A DNA stretch of 64,000 bases from an uncultured Collinsella sp. (GCA_902491565.1 CABUIE010000001.1:62001-126000), one strand, 5' to 3'. Numbered from the stretch's first letter, positions 1 through 8,771 are shown. Notes: generated by a model from the sequence alone, not told the origin. Made by a program: numbers and translations.

Positions 1-909
1 GCCGGACGCGGTTCCACTCGAGCTGTTCGAGTTGCTGGTGTTGCTGCTGTCTGCTGAGCCCGTTCCCGACGTGGTGTCGCTCGTCTGGTCGCCCGTGCTC
101 GGTTGAGAGCCGTCAGTCGTTTGGCTTGAGTCGGTTGTGCCGGATTGCGTACCGTTGTTGTTCACAGAAGAATCGGCGCCCTGCGACTGATCGGGGGTGT
201 TCGAGGACGAGTCGGTGGATGCGGAGGTGCCCTGCGAGTCGTCCTGCTGGCTTTGCGATTGACCAGTGCTGTCCGCGTCGTGCTCGGTCGTGCGTGACGA
301 CAGAATCGGCTCGGGACGCTCGCCCAGACCCTCACCGGCGGTGGTGATAAGGATGGCAGCGGTGCAGGCGATAACCGCGACGATGGCGATGGCGATCGAG
401 AAGATGATGACCTTCTTTTGCGTCTGGCTGCGCTCTGCCGCCGCCTTGGCGCGCAGGCTGTCGGGGGCGACGCGCGCCGTGGTCGCGCGCCCTGCAATCT
501 GGCGCATCTCCTGGGTAGTCGCGGCGCCGCCTAAGTGCTCCTCGGCATTTAATTCAACGGGTTCATAGGCGCCGGCGGGGTAGTCGACGGTGGCGTGCGT
601 ACCTTTGAGGGCTTCGGCGCTGGCAGAGATAAAGTGGCGGTAGACCTGCGAGGACACAACGGTGATGACCGAGCTCACGGCGGCACCGATCACCGATCCG
701 GCGATACCGATCTTGGAGGCAAGCGCGACGCTCGTGGCGGCAGCTGCGGCGCCGGCGATGATTTGGGGAATGGAAATGTCGTCAAACAGGCCCTTTTTGG
801 GCGCGATGGCCATGGTCTGTCCGATGGAATGGTTCTCGTGCACGCCGTTGTTGAGCGATGCCGGCGTCATGACGCGCGTGCGCGGCGCGTCGGTGTACTT
901 GGTTGTCAT
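1..909 (-). CDS. Membrane protein with Ser/Thr-rich tail (3' end outside window)
   Basis: The frame is open from an ATG at 909 through base 1, so at least 303 residues are present and the C-terminus lies outside the window. A GGGAGGA ribosome site sits just upstream of the ATG. Residues about 45-95 are small and hydrophobic (Ala/Gly/Val rich) and may form one or two membrane segments. A clear transmembrane helix follows a KKVIIF sequence near residues 170-190. After it comes a long low-complexity tail of Ser, Thr, Asp, Gln and Asn, typical of an extracellular spacer or wall-spanning stalk. No catalytic motif was recognised. It may be a surface protein whose functional domain lies beyond the window. 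Confidence 0.65.
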   Translation of the reverse strand, partial: MTTKYTDAPRTRVMTPASLNNGVHENHSIGQTMAIAPKKGLFDDISIPQIIAGAAAAATSVALASKIGIAGSVIGAAVSSVITVVSSQVYRHFISASAEALKGTHATVDYPAGAYEPVELNAEEHLGGAATTQEMRQIAGRATTARVAPDSLRAKAAAERSQTQKKVIIFSIAIAIVAVIACTAAILITTAGEGLGERPEPILSSRTTEHDADSTGQSQSQQDDSQGTSASTDSSSNTPDQSQGADSSVNNNGTQSGTTDSSQTTDGSQPSTGDQTSDTTSGTGSADSSNTSNSNSSSGTASG

Positions 910-1084
910 ACGGGGTCCTCCCGGTGTAAATCTGCTTCGTTTCGTGTAGCCATCAGGGTACCCACCAGATGTGAATCGTACGTGACATTTAACAGATACC
1001 ATCAACTCATCAAGGGGGGCTTGCTGTCTTTGGTGCAATAGCTTGATGCTAAACTGGATTTACGATTGCGAGGTGGTTTACGTG

Positions 1085-1324
1085 ATGTACCCGTATATGA
1101 CATTCGAAGACGGTACCGAGGTCGTTCATTCTGACCTGATTGCAGATGAGGATATCGAAAAGGTTGTCGTGCATTTTGAACGACCGACGGCAGAGGGCTT
1201 CGACTCCGCTCGCTGTGAGTTGCCTTCCTGTTCGTGGACTGACTGGGAAGGGCATTTTACTCAGAGTGAAAAACGAGCTTTCGAAGAGTGTTTGAGCAAA
1301 TCATTTAGATTAGTTCGAGTTTAG
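1085..1324 (+). CDS. Small uncharacterised protein, 79 aa
   Basis: The chosen ATG at 1085 follows GAGGTGG with about ten bases of spacing; an in-frame ATG at 1043 lacks such a site. The product begins MYPYMTFEDGTEVVHS, is acidic, and has two Cys in CELPSC. I do not recognise a named family. There is no signal peptide or membrane segment. It lies on the same strand as, and about 80 bp before, the AT-rich operon at 1404-5300, but the gap and the lack of a link in function mean membership is not shown. It is slightly less AT-rich than the next three genes. Confidence 0.6.
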   Translation: MYPYMTFEDGTEVVHSDLIADEDIEKVVVHFERPTAEGFDSARCELPSCSWTDWEGHFTQSEKRAFEECLSKSFRLVRV

Positions 1325-1403
1325 TTCGAATAAAGAAGCCGAATGCGATGACCTAAAGCGTATGCATTTTTAGTATTAGATGCGTATGAAATGGAGGATG
1401 TGA

Positions 1404-1685
1404 ATGGATGAGCTAATAGACTTTAAAAAACGATTTCTCAAGAATGGCGAGCTGGTTTCAATTCCAAAAAAGGAAAGCTATAAAAGAATCATGCTGCTAT
1501 GGGCCGTCTCTTTCTTTGAATTAAATACAAGTTATACGGAGCTTCAGGTTAATCGTGTGCTGTCACAGCTCTATCCTGATTATGCCGTGTTGAGGCGGTA
1601 CTTGGTTGATTATGGATTCCTATTAAGGGATGAACGAGGCCTGAAATACGAGGTTAATCGTGATGTTCACGGTATTGAGAGCTAG
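1404..1685 (+). CDS. DUF2087 family protein, possible winged-helix regulator
   Basis: The ATG at 1404 follows a good GGAGG site. The 93 residues match the DUF2087 pattern: an N-terminal F-x-x-F/L-K-N-G region, IPKKESYKRIMLLW near residues 20-35, a YTE-x-x-VN helix, and LRRYLVDYGFLLRD near 62-75, followed by G-x-x-Y. Known members are small winged-helix-like proteins, alone or fused to regulators. Here it opens a tight operon and overlaps the following MFS gene by about 23 bases, so the two are probably translationally coupled. A role as local transcription regulator is inferred from position. Base composition is AT-rich, unlike flanking chromosomal genes. Confidence 0.75.
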   Translation: MDELIDFKKRFLKNGELVSIPKKESYKRIMLLWAVSFFELNTSYTELQVNRVLSQLYPDYAVLRRYLVDYGFLLRDERGLKYEVNRDVHGIES

Positions 1686-2847
1686 CCATCCGGTTCGGGT
1701 CCTATATATTGCTAGAGGGATAAGCGAAATAGGCAATTGGTGTGCGAATATTGCTTTGCCAATGCTGATTTACGAGGTAACTCACGATGTTTCTGCAACT
1801 GCTTTGATGGTCTGCTGCAGATTTGCCCCCTCTCTGTTTTCAGTTTCGCTCGCGCAGCTGCCTCAGAAGATGGGTATCGGGACACTGCAGGCCATGAGAT
1901 TGGCAGACTTAATTCGCGCGGGATTATTCGTTTGCTATATTTTTGTTGATAGTAAATGGAGTATGTTTGCTATTACGTGCGCGGTATCGCTTTGCCGAAC
2001 GGTTGAAATGCCCTGCTTTTACTCGTTGTTAAGAGCCAATACGAATAGTATCAATCGCGACGTAATTAATAATTCGTTTGGGTTTCTGCAGAATTTGATG
2101 ATGGTTCTGGGGCCAGTTGCCGGCGGTTTTGTTGTCGCTCAATTTGGGGCGGAGGCTGTTCTTGCATTAGACGCGCTTTCTTTTGCCGCGTCGTTCTGGT
2201 TGCTGCGAGATGTTCCGTCGGTTATCGAGGTTAATGATAAAGAGGGGATAAGCAAAAATGAAAAAAACAGGACTGCATTTAGTGATCTTAGCGCGAAGCA
2301 CTTGGCAATTGGTTTCCTATTAATCGATATTTCTAGTGGCGTGGCATTCGGCTCTCTGAATTCTCTTTTGCCAGCTATAGCGCAATTGCAATTTGACTCG
2401 TCATCGATACAATATGGATTCCTTCAGAGTAGTCTTACAATCGGACTGTTGTTCGGAAATACAATATATGGTCGTTTAATTAGTGGTTCCGATTGCGTTA
2501 AATCATATTGTTTTGTGACGTATCTTGCGCTCGGTGCGTATCTGGCGTTTGGCTATCGTTATGCGTCTGGGATATCGTTTATTTTCCTTTTTATCGTCGG
2601 TGCCGGAAACGCCATTCAAGATGTGCTTCTCATAACATCGCTGCAGGATTTGGCGAGAGACGAATCTGAATCGATAAGCCTGTTTTCAATTAGGGAGTCT
2701 TTGCAATCGGTTGCTGTTGTTATTTCAACACTCCTTGTTTCGCTGTTCACGAGCACCGCGATGTTCTCAATTCTCGTTACAGGACTTGGTGTATTTTCAA
2801 TTATGATGGTAGCTGCGTTTCAATTGAATTATTTGCGAAAGATGTGA
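1663..2847 (+). CDS. MFS transporter, probable exporter
   Basis: About 394 residues with roughly twelve hydrophobic segments, in the size range of the drug/siderophore-exporter branch of the major facilitator superfamily. It opens with VLYIARGISEIGNWCANIALP, typical of MFS_3-like proteins, and has the usual interhelical breaks. The start is ATG 1663 (GTG 1660 is also in frame); GAGG about 9 bases upstream lies inside the preceding gene, giving a 23-base overlap. Only 7 bases separate its stop from the radical SAM gene. In a modified-peptide operon it would be the exporter; that role is inferred from context. Codon use is AT-rich. Confidence 0.85.
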   Translation: MFTVLRASHPVRVLYIARGISEIGNWCANIALPMLIYEVTHDVSATALMVCCRFAPSLFSVSLAQLPQKMGIGTLQAMRLADLIRAGLFVCYIFVDSKWSMFAITCAVSLCRTVEMPCFYSLLRANTNSINRDVINNSFGFLQNLMMVLGPVAGGFVVAQFGAEAVLALDALSFAASFWLLRDVPSVIEVNDKEGISKNEKNRTAFSDLSAKHLAIGFLLIDISSGVAFGSLNSLLPAIAQLQFDSSSIQYGFLQSSLTIGLLFGNTIYGRLISGSDCVKSYCFVTYLALGAYLAFGYRYASGISFIFLFIVGAGNAIQDVLLITSLQDLARDESESISLFSIRESLQSVAVVISTLLVSLFTSTAMFSILVTGLGVFSIMMVAAFQLNYLRKM

Positions 2848-2854
2848 CGTTGAT

Positions 2855-5176
2855 ATGCCTAAAACGCTTTTAGTATTTCCCCCAGGATGGAGTCCAGTGG
2901 GGCCGTATCTTGCCTTGCCTGTTTTGAAGTCATATCTTCAAGAGGTTGAACAATATAAAGTTGACATTGTTGACTTAAACGTGGAATTTTACGATGACCT
3001 CCTATCTTTTAGACATGTCGAAGAGTGCTGTAAAAGGTATCGGGAATCAAAGGATTCGTTTAGTTCGAATGTTCAATTAACAATCGAGTTGATACAAAAG
3101 TCAGCACTTAATGTTGACGAGGCAAAAGATATTTTCAGATCGAAGAGATACTTTAATCTAAAAGAAAGACAATATGCTGAAAACATTTTTAGAAATGCAC
3201 TCTATATCATAAATCACGTCTCGTATGGAGTTAAATACACGTTCAACTCCATAGATCTGCCCTATGATTATTATTCGACACCAGAAATAATGAAATCGCT
3301 TGCGGATACCTTGCATAATCCGTTTATTTCCTTCTATGAAACTGCCTTTCTTAAGCGTATTCAGAGGGAAAAAATTGAGTTTATTGGGATTTCGGTGAGC
3401 GGCTGTTTCCAATTGATTTCTGCAGTTACGTTAGCGAAACTGATTAAAGAAGAATGTCCATCTGTTAAACACGTCTCATTGGGCGGCAATTACATTACTC
3501 GTTTAGCAGATGACTGCATGAAAGAATGGCATCCCTTTTTTGAATACATTGATTCGATGATGATGTATGACGGCGAAGAGCCGCTTGCACGTCTTCTTGA
3601 GGCTCTTGACTCCGGTGATGACAATCTCGACTGTGTTCCAAACCTTTGCCATGCTAAAGGTGGAAAGATATATAAAAACCATCGGATTGAGCAAACATTT
3701 ATCAACGATACAGTTCCCGATTTCGATGGCTTCGCCCTTTCTAAATACTTCATGCCTGAGTTAATATTGCCGGTTTATTCCTCTAGGCAGTGTTTTAATC
3801 ATTGCGCCTTCTGCACCATTCCCGGTGCTACCGGTGGTTGTTACCGAAAGATGCCTATATCGAGAGTATTTGAAATAATGTGTCGGTTAAATGAAAAATA
3901 CGGCACGAGAGTTTTCTCTTTTGTGGATGAAACATTCGAAGGCAAAAGAATGGAGCAACTCGCGGATGAAATAAACGCATCGGGAAAAACGTTTTTCTGG
4001 CATGGAGAAACGAGGTTCTCTCCAACCCTAAGTACAGACGTTTTCAACAAGATATACCAAAGTGGATGTAGGCAGATTCAGTTTGGCCTCGAGTCATACA
4101 ACCAAAGAGTTCTTGATCTAATGAAGAAGAACACGAGAGTTGATTGGATTGATCGCAATATCCATGATTGTCTCAATGCGGGTATTCCTGTTCATCTATT
4201 CTTTATGATTGGCTTCCCGACCGAAACTAAAGAAGAGGCTCTGAACACCTTAGCTTATACAGAGAATGTTTTGAATTATTCAAAACAGGTATGTGGTGTT
4301 CCATATTCCACGAGAGGATTTACGAATTTTGGTCTCGTTATGGGGTCGGATGTTTGGAATCATCCCGATAAGTATGGTGTCTCTGTAATGCCGAAGTCCC
4401 AATATGAGGATTTGCGCCTCGAAGTGGATTATGTTTCAGGCACTGGTTTAACTTTAAATGAAGCAAAATCCTTATCTGATGAGCATCATATTGATTTTTA
4501 TATGCAAGAGGTCATAAACGGTAGCGACACAATTGACTTGCCCCAGCGGCTTCATATTTCAGAGGTGACCTGGATCCTAGATTCTATTCACGCTGTCAGG
4601 TATAAGGGACATTTGACCAAAGTAAAGCGACGGCTAACTAGTCTAAATCCAGCTGATCGAATCTGGCTGGATTCCAAGACCTCTGTCGTGCTCGTTGAGC
4701 CATTTGCCTACTTCTATAATTCTGAATACCATCATGTCTATGCTGTTTCCCAGTTGGTATACCTTAAGTTGGCCCGTTTATTGGAGGCCGATTGTAGCAT
4801 TTCTCTTATCCTTGATCAGGGCGACCTCGAGCTGACAAGGGCGATAGAAGAACTGTTGCATTATGGATTGCTGAATACAAATATCGATGCCGATTATGTA
4901 ATGCACGATAATGGTTTTCAATTGGTTAAAAGTTCGTTTGTGAAAGAAGTCGGACGCTCAAAAGAGGGGTTAAGAGTACTGCTGAGTTGTGCCACCCATA
5001 GAATGTGTGCGGTTAATGATTTTTCGTTCGCTTTGCTTTCGTTGTTTGAAAAGCCGATTACTAAGAACGAGGTGCGCGACATTTTGAAAAAAGATGGACT
5101 ATCGGCAAACGAGGAGCAATTAAACAAGTTGGTTGATAATTGCATGAAAGCAGATATACTACAATTGATTAGATAG
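2855..5176 (+). CDS. B12-binding-type radical SAM protein with C-terminal recognition-like domain
   Basis: 773 residues. The N-terminal ~290 residues resemble a cobalamin-binding Rossmann fold (a GISVSG strand and an LGGNY strand at 209-213) but lack the DxHxxG motif. The radical SAM cluster motif is CFNHCAFC, with Cys313, Cys317 and Cys320 (CX3CX2C). It is followed by FVDETFEG and FGLESYNQRVL, as in B12-dependent radical SAM methyltransferases and cyclases. Residues ~560-773 are additional. Two stretches in them (near 650-675 and 722-773, the latter ending NKLVDNCMKADILQL) look like PqqD/RRE-type winged helices that bind precursor peptides. It lies between an exporter and a 36-codon peptide gene. 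Peptide modification is inferred; anaerobic Mg-protoporphyrin cyclase-like or tRNA-modifying enzymes are alternatives. Confidence 0.8.
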   Translation: MPKTLLVFPPGWSPVGPYLALPVLKSYLQEVEQYKVDIVDLNVEFYDDLLSFRHVEECCKRYRESKDSFSSNVQLTIELIQKSALNVDEAKDIFRSKRYFNLKERQYAENIFRNALYIINHVSYGVKYTFNSIDLPYDYYSTPEIMKSLADTLHNPFISFYETAFLKRIQREKIEFIGISVSGCFQLISAVTLAKLIKEECPSVKHVSLGGNYITRLADDCMKEWHPFFEYIDSMMMYDGEEPLARLLEALDSGDDNLDCVPNLCHAKGGKIYKNHRIEQTFINDTVPDFDGFALSKYFMPELILPVYSSRQCFNHCAFCTIPGATGGCYRKMPISRVFEIMCRLNEKYGTRVFSFVDETFEGKRMEQLADEINASGKTFFWHGETRFSPTLSTDVFNKIYQSGCRQIQFGLESYNQRVLDLMKKNTRVDWIDRNIHDCLNAGIPVHLFFMIGFPTETKEEALNTLAYTENVLNYSKQVCGVPYSTRGFTNFGLVMGSDVWNHPDKYGVSVMPKSQYEDLRLEVDYVSGTGLTLNEAKSLSDEHHIDFYMQEVINGSDTIDLPQRLHISEVTWILDSIHAVRYKGHLTKVKRRLTSLNPADRIWLDSKTSVVLVEPFAYFYNSEYHHVYAVSQLVYLKLARLLEADCSISLILDQGDLELTRAIEELLHYGLLNTNIDADYVMHDNGFQLVKSSFVKEVGRSKEGLRVLLSCATHRMCAVNDFSFALLSLFEKPITKNEVRDILKKDGLSANEEQLNKLVDNCMKADILQLIR

Positions 5177-5189
5177 AGGAGGTTTCTGC

Positions 5190-5300
5190 ATGGACGTTAT
5201 TAACAAAGATCTCTTGGAGCAACTGAAAGAGTTTCAGGAAGAGGGCGTCGTGGTGGAAGTGTTCGACTTTGAGGACTACATGGATAAATTCTGCCATTAG
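5190..5300 (+). CDS. 36-residue peptide, candidate RiPP precursor
   Basis: ATG at 5190, seven bases after AGAGGAGG, the strongest ribosome site in the operon, placed right after the radical SAM stop. The product has an amphipathic, charged N-terminal half (NKDLLEQLKEFQEE, residues 5-18) that would suit a leader helix. It then has a Val-rich strand (GVVVEVF) and an acidic aromatic end with F25, F27, Y30, F34, Cys35 and a terminal His36. There is no membrane segment and no double-Gly cleavage site. A terminator follows 25 bases later, so it is the last gene of the transcript. A precursor role is inferred from size, translation signal and neighbours; it could also be a small accessory protein. 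Confidence 0.65.
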   Translation: MDVINKDLLEQLKEFQEEGVVVEVFDFEDYMDKFCH

Positions 5301-5324
5301 TTTCGGAATTTACTCGCCTCGCTT

Positions 5325-5358
5325 AAAGGAGAAGTCGATTATCGATTTCTCCTTTTTT
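5325..5358 (+). terminator. Rho-independent terminator of the radical SAM operon
   Basis: AAAGGAGAA pairs with TTCTCCTTT, with TCGA/TCGA extending the stem around a TTA loop, followed by a run of six T. It closes the operon 25 bases after the small peptide stop. Confidence 0.9.
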
Positions 5359-5401
5359 AATTAAAGATATTTTTGAAATACATGCTTTTAGCACAGGTTG
5401 G

Positions 5402-5421
5402 CCTCTCAGTAAACTGGGAGG
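5402..5421 (+). other. Short hairpin upstream of nadE
   Basis: CCTCTCAGT and ACTGGGAGG pair around a two-base centre with one G-T pair. No U-run follows, so it is not a simple terminator. It lies in the 188-bp gap before nadE; the rest of that gap shows nothing clear. Confidence 0.35.
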
Positions 5422-5488
5422 TTGCTTTGGCTAGTTAGAGATATGTGAACGTCCGTTAGACTGAATCTCAGGGTAGAAGGGGCCTCCA

Positions 5489-7489
5489 GTGTCCAGATCA
5501 ACAAGGCAATGCTGCGTTTCGGCTAATAAGAACGATGGCTTTTTGCGTGTGGCGGCGGCGTCGCCGCAGATTCGCGTGGCCGATGTCGAGGGCAATGCCG
5601 AGGTTGCGTTAGCGGCTGTTCGCGCGGCTGTTGAGCGCGGCGTTCGCGCGCTGGTACTGCCCGAGCTCAACTTGTGCGGCTATACCGCGGCCGATCTGTT
5701 CCATAACCGCACATTACTGCATGCCTGCGAGGCTGCTTTGGTGCATATCCTCGATGAGACTCGTGAGCTGCCGATTGTCTTTACTATCGGTCTTCCCGTT
5801 GCAGTTGCCGAGAATATCTACAACTGCGCCGCCGTGTGCTGCGCGGGCGAGCTTTTGGGCCTCACGGCCAAGAAGTATCTGCCCAACTATGGCGAGTTCT
5901 ACGAGCGCCGCTGGTTTGCTCCGGCGCCCGCAGATCCCGTGTGGGTCGAGTTTGCCGGTCAGGGTCCGGTTCCGCTGGGTTCGGAGCTTGTCTACCGCTG
6001 CTGTGACGAGGGTGCCGAGGATATGGTGCTGGGCGTTGAGGTCTGCGAGGACCTGTGGGTGCCGGCGCCCCCTTCGACCGAGATGGCGCTTGCCGGTGCG
6101 ACGGTGATCCTCAACCCGTCGGCCTCGGACGAGATTATCGGCAAGGCAGATTACCGACGCAGCCTCATATCCAACCAGAGCGCGCGCCTGTACTGTGCCT
6201 ATGCCTATGCAGATGCGAGCGAGGGCGAGTCCACGACCGACATGGTCTTTGCGGGCGAGAACCTCGTCTACGAAAACGGCTCCAAGCTCGCCGCGACCAA
6301 ACTGCTTACCTGCGATATGGCCATCGCCGATGTTGACCTCGACCGTCTGGTTGCCGAGCGCCGTCGCTCGACGACGTGGACGCGCGCGGACGATGCGCCT
6401 GAGGCCACGACTGTTGAGTTTTCATTTGAGGGCGTGCTGGCCAAAGAGCCCGTCCTGCGCGATGCCTGCGATATCGACCGCGTTTTCCCGCGCGCGCCCT
6501 TTGTGCCGGCCGACCACGGCGACTTGGCCGAGCGCTGCGAGACGATCCTCGATCTGCAGACTGCGGGCCTCAAGACCCGCCTTGCCCACACGGGTACCAA
6601 GGCTGCGGTTATCGGCCTTTCGGGCGGCTTGGACTCCACGCTAGCGCTGCTTGTGACCGTGCGTGCCTTCGATGCACTGGGGCTGCCGCGCACTGGTATC
6701 ACAGCCGTGTCCATGCCCGGCTTCGGCACGACGCATCGCACCAAGTCGAATGCCGAGTCGCTCGCCCGCGACCTGGGTGTGAGCTTCCGCGAGGTTTCGA
6801 TCCACGCGGCTGTGGAGCAGCACTTCAAGGACATTGAGCATGATCCAGCTGTGCAGGACGTGACCTACGAGAACAGCCAGGCGCGCGAGCGTACGCAGAT
6901 TCTGATGGATCTGGCCAACCAGGCTGGCGGTTTTGTCATTGGCACGGGCGACCTGTCGGAGCTGGCGCTCGGCTGGGCTACCTATAACGGCGACCACATG
7001 AGCATGTACGCCGTCAACGCGAGCGTGCCCAAGACGCTTGTGCGCCATCTGGTACGCTATGCCGCCGATGTCTTTGGCGGGCGCATTGCCGAGGTCTTGC
7101 TCGATATCCTCGATACGCCGGTGTCCCCCGAGCTTCTGCCGCCCACGGGCGACGGCGAGATTGCGCAGAAGACCGAGGATTTGGTGGGCCCGTACGAGTT
7201 GCACGACTACTTCCTCTACTACCTGCTGCGTTTTGGCTTTGAGCCGGGCAAGATCTACCGCATGGCGCTCAAGAGCTTCGAGGGCGTCTACGACGTCAAG
7301 ACCGTCCACACGTGGTTGCGTACGTTCTATCGTCGCTTCTTTGCCCAGCAGTTTAAGCGCAGCTGCCTGCCCGATGGTCCCAAGGTGGGCTCGGTGACGC
7401 TCAGTCCGCGCGGCGATTGGCGTATGCCGAGTGACGCCAGCTCACGTCTGTGGCTTGCGCAGATCGATGCGCTCGATCCGATTGACTAA
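5489..7489 (+). CDS. nadE: Glutamine-dependent NAD+ synthetase
   Basis: 666 residues, the usual length for the two-domain glutamine-dependent enzyme. The N-terminal nitrilase-like glutaminase domain (about 15-300) has the Glu-Lys-Cys triad in LPELNLCGY (E59), KKYLPNYGEFYE (K128) and VEVCEDLW (C186). The C-terminal synthetase domain has the ATP pyrophosphatase loop GLSGGLDST and GTGDLSELALGW. It converts deamido-NAD+ to NAD+ with glutamine and ATP. The start is GTG 5489 after AGAAGGGG; the conserved DGFLRVAAA segment at 16 rules out much later starts. It is followed by its own terminator at 7558. Confidence 0.95.
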   Translation: MSRSTRQCCVSANKNDGFLRVAAASPQIRVADVEGNAEVALAAVRAAVERGVRALVLPELNLCGYTAADLFHNRTLLHACEAALVHILDETRELPIVFTIGLPVAVAENIYNCAAVCCAGELLGLTAKKYLPNYGEFYERRWFAPAPADPVWVEFAGQGPVPLGSELVYRCCDEGAEDMVLGVEVCEDLWVPAPPSTEMALAGATVILNPSASDEIIGKADYRRSLISNQSARLYCAYAYADASEGESTTDMVFAGENLVYENGSKLAATKLLTCDMAIADVDLDRLVAERRRSTTWTRADDAPEATTVEFSFEGVLAKEPVLRDACDIDRVFPRAPFVPADHGDLAERCETILDLQTAGLKTRLAHTGTKAAVIGLSGGLDSTLALLVTVRAFDALGLPRTGITAVSMPGFGTTHRTKSNAESLARDLGVSFREVSIHAAVEQHFKDIEHDPAVQDVTYENSQARERTQILMDLANQAGGFVIGTGDLSELALGWATYNGDHMSMYAVNASVPKTLVRHLVRYAADVFGGRIAEVLLDILDTPVSPELLPPTGDGEIAQKTEDLVGPYELHDYFLYYLLRFGFEPGKIYRMALKSFEGVYDVKTVHTWLRTFYRRFFAQQFKRSCLPDGPKVGSVTLSPRGDWRMPSDASSRLWLAQIDALDPID

Positions 7490-7557
7490 GGTTGGCTAAA
7501 TTGAACCAATACGGGGGTTGCAAGCGTTACACTTTTGCAATCTGATGGCCCGTATCG

Positions 7558-7588
7558 CGCGGCGCTCTTGTCGGAGCGCCGCGTTTTT
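7558..7588 (+). terminator. Terminator after nadE
   Basis: CGCGGCGCTC pairs perfectly with GAGCGCCGCG around TTGTCG, followed by five T. It sits about 20 bases before the next start codon, so the aminotransferase may be expressed partly by readthrough or from a promoter in the gap. Confidence 0.9.
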
Positions 7589-7607
7589 CATATCGAAAGG
7601 TGGCACC

Positions 7608-8771
7608 ATGCAGGCATCGCAGCGTCTCGACCGCTTTAGCGCGGAGGTCTTCGCCTCGCTCAACAACAAACTGCTTGCGCTGAAGGCTCAGGGCAAGACC
7701 ATTTACAACATGAGCGTGGGCACGCCCGACTTTAAGCCGTACGACCACGTGGTCGAGGCGCTCACGCAGGCAGCCCAAGATCCCGAGATGTGGAAGTATG
7801 CCCTGCGCGACCTGCCCGAACTCAAGCAAGCTGTGTGCGATTACTATGAGCGTCGCTTTGGCGTTTCGGGCATTACGCCGTCCATGGTGCAGTCGTGCAA
7901 CGGCACGCAGGAGGGCGTGGGCCATTTGGGCCTGGCCCTGCTCGATCCGGGTGACACCATTTTGGTTCCCGATCCGTGCTACCCGGTTTTTGAGGCGGGG
8001 GCCAAGATCGCCGACGCCAAACTCGAGTATTATCCGCTGGTGGCGGAGCACAATTACCTGCCCTATGTGGCGGGCATCGATCCCGAGGTGGCCGATCGTG
8101 CCAAGTACATGATCGTGTCGCTGCCCGCCAACCCGGTGGGCTCGGTGGGCACGCCCGAGATCTACGAGGAGATCATCGCTTTTGCCCGCGAGCACGACCT
8201 GCTGATCGTTCACGACAACGCATACTCCGACATCGTGTTCAACGGCGAGCCGGGCGGCAGCTTCTTGCAGTACCCCGGCGCGCTCGAGGTGGGCGTTGAG
8301 TTCTTCTCGCTCTCCAAGTCGTTTAACGTCACCGGTGCCCGCATCGGCTTTTTGGTCGGCCGAGAGGACGTGGTCTCGGCCTTTGCCAAGCTGCGCGGCC
8401 AGATCGACTTTGGCATGTTCTTCCCGATCCAGAAGGCCGCCATCGCCTGCCTGAACGGTCCGCGCGATGAGGTCGAGGCGCAGCGTCTGAAGTACCAGGA
8501 GCGCCGCGATGCCCTGTGCGACGGTCTTGAGGGCTTGGGCTGGGAGCGCCCCAACGCGCATGGCTCTATGTTTGTGTGGGCCAAGCTTCCCGGTGGCCGC
8601 ACCGATTCCATGGCGTTTTGCGAGGAGCTTATGGAGAAGGCCGGCGTTGTGGTGACGCCGGGCGCGAGCTTTGGTCCTTCGGGCGAGGGGCACGTGCGCA
8701 TGGCGCTGGTCTTGCCGCCCGACCAGATCGCTTTGGCTGTCGAGGCCATTCGCGAGGCGGGCCTGTATTAG
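7608..8771 (+). CDS. Class I/II PLP-dependent aminotransferase (LL-DAP/N-acetyl-DAP aminotransferase-like)
   Basis: 387 residues from ATG 7608, after GAAAGGTGG. An in-frame upstream start near 7518 would run through the nadE terminator and is rejected. Fold-type I features are present: SVGTPDF near 30, the PLP-stacking region NGTQEG, NPVGSVG where most relatives have NPTG, and the PLP-lysine motif SLSKSFNVTGARIGF. C-terminal HVRMAL carries the substrate-carboxylate Arg. The closest resemblance I can name is to LL-diaminopimelate and related aminotransferases. Because dapH and an M20 deacylase lie about 5-9 kb downstream, it is a candidate for the N-acetyl-diaminopimelate transaminase step. 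That assignment is inference; an aspartate or aromatic aminotransferase is possible. Confidence 0.8.
   Translation: MQASQRLDRFSAEVFASLNNKLLALKAQGKTIYNMSVGTPDFKPYDHVVEALTQAAQDPEMWKYALRDLPELKQAVCDYYERRFGVSGITPSMVQSCNGTQEGVGHLGLALLDPGDTILVPDPCYPVFEAGAKIADAKLEYYPLVAEHNYLPYVAGIDPEVADRAKYMIVSLPANPVGSVGTPEIYEEIIAFAREHDLLIVHDNAYSDIVFNGEPGGSFLQYPGALEVGVEFFSLSKSFNVTGARIGFLVGREDVVSAFAKLRGQIDFGMFFPIQKAAIACLNGPRDEVEAQRLKYQERRDALCDGLEGLGWERPNAHGSMFVWAKLPGGRTDSMAFCEELMEKAGVVVTPGASFGPSGEGHVRMALVLPPDQIALAVEAIREAGLY

Noticed and set aside
595..1041. Plus-strand frames over the first gene
   Set aside because: The minus strand has a signal-anchored protein with a good ribosome site; plus-strand products are compositionally odd.
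5402..5488. NAD or other riboswitch before nadE
   Set aside because: Only a small hairpin is visible; no known riboswitch core could be traced.
7518..7607. N-terminal extension of the aminotransferase
   Set aside because: It would translate through the nadE terminator and lacks a ribosome site; ATG 7608 has one.
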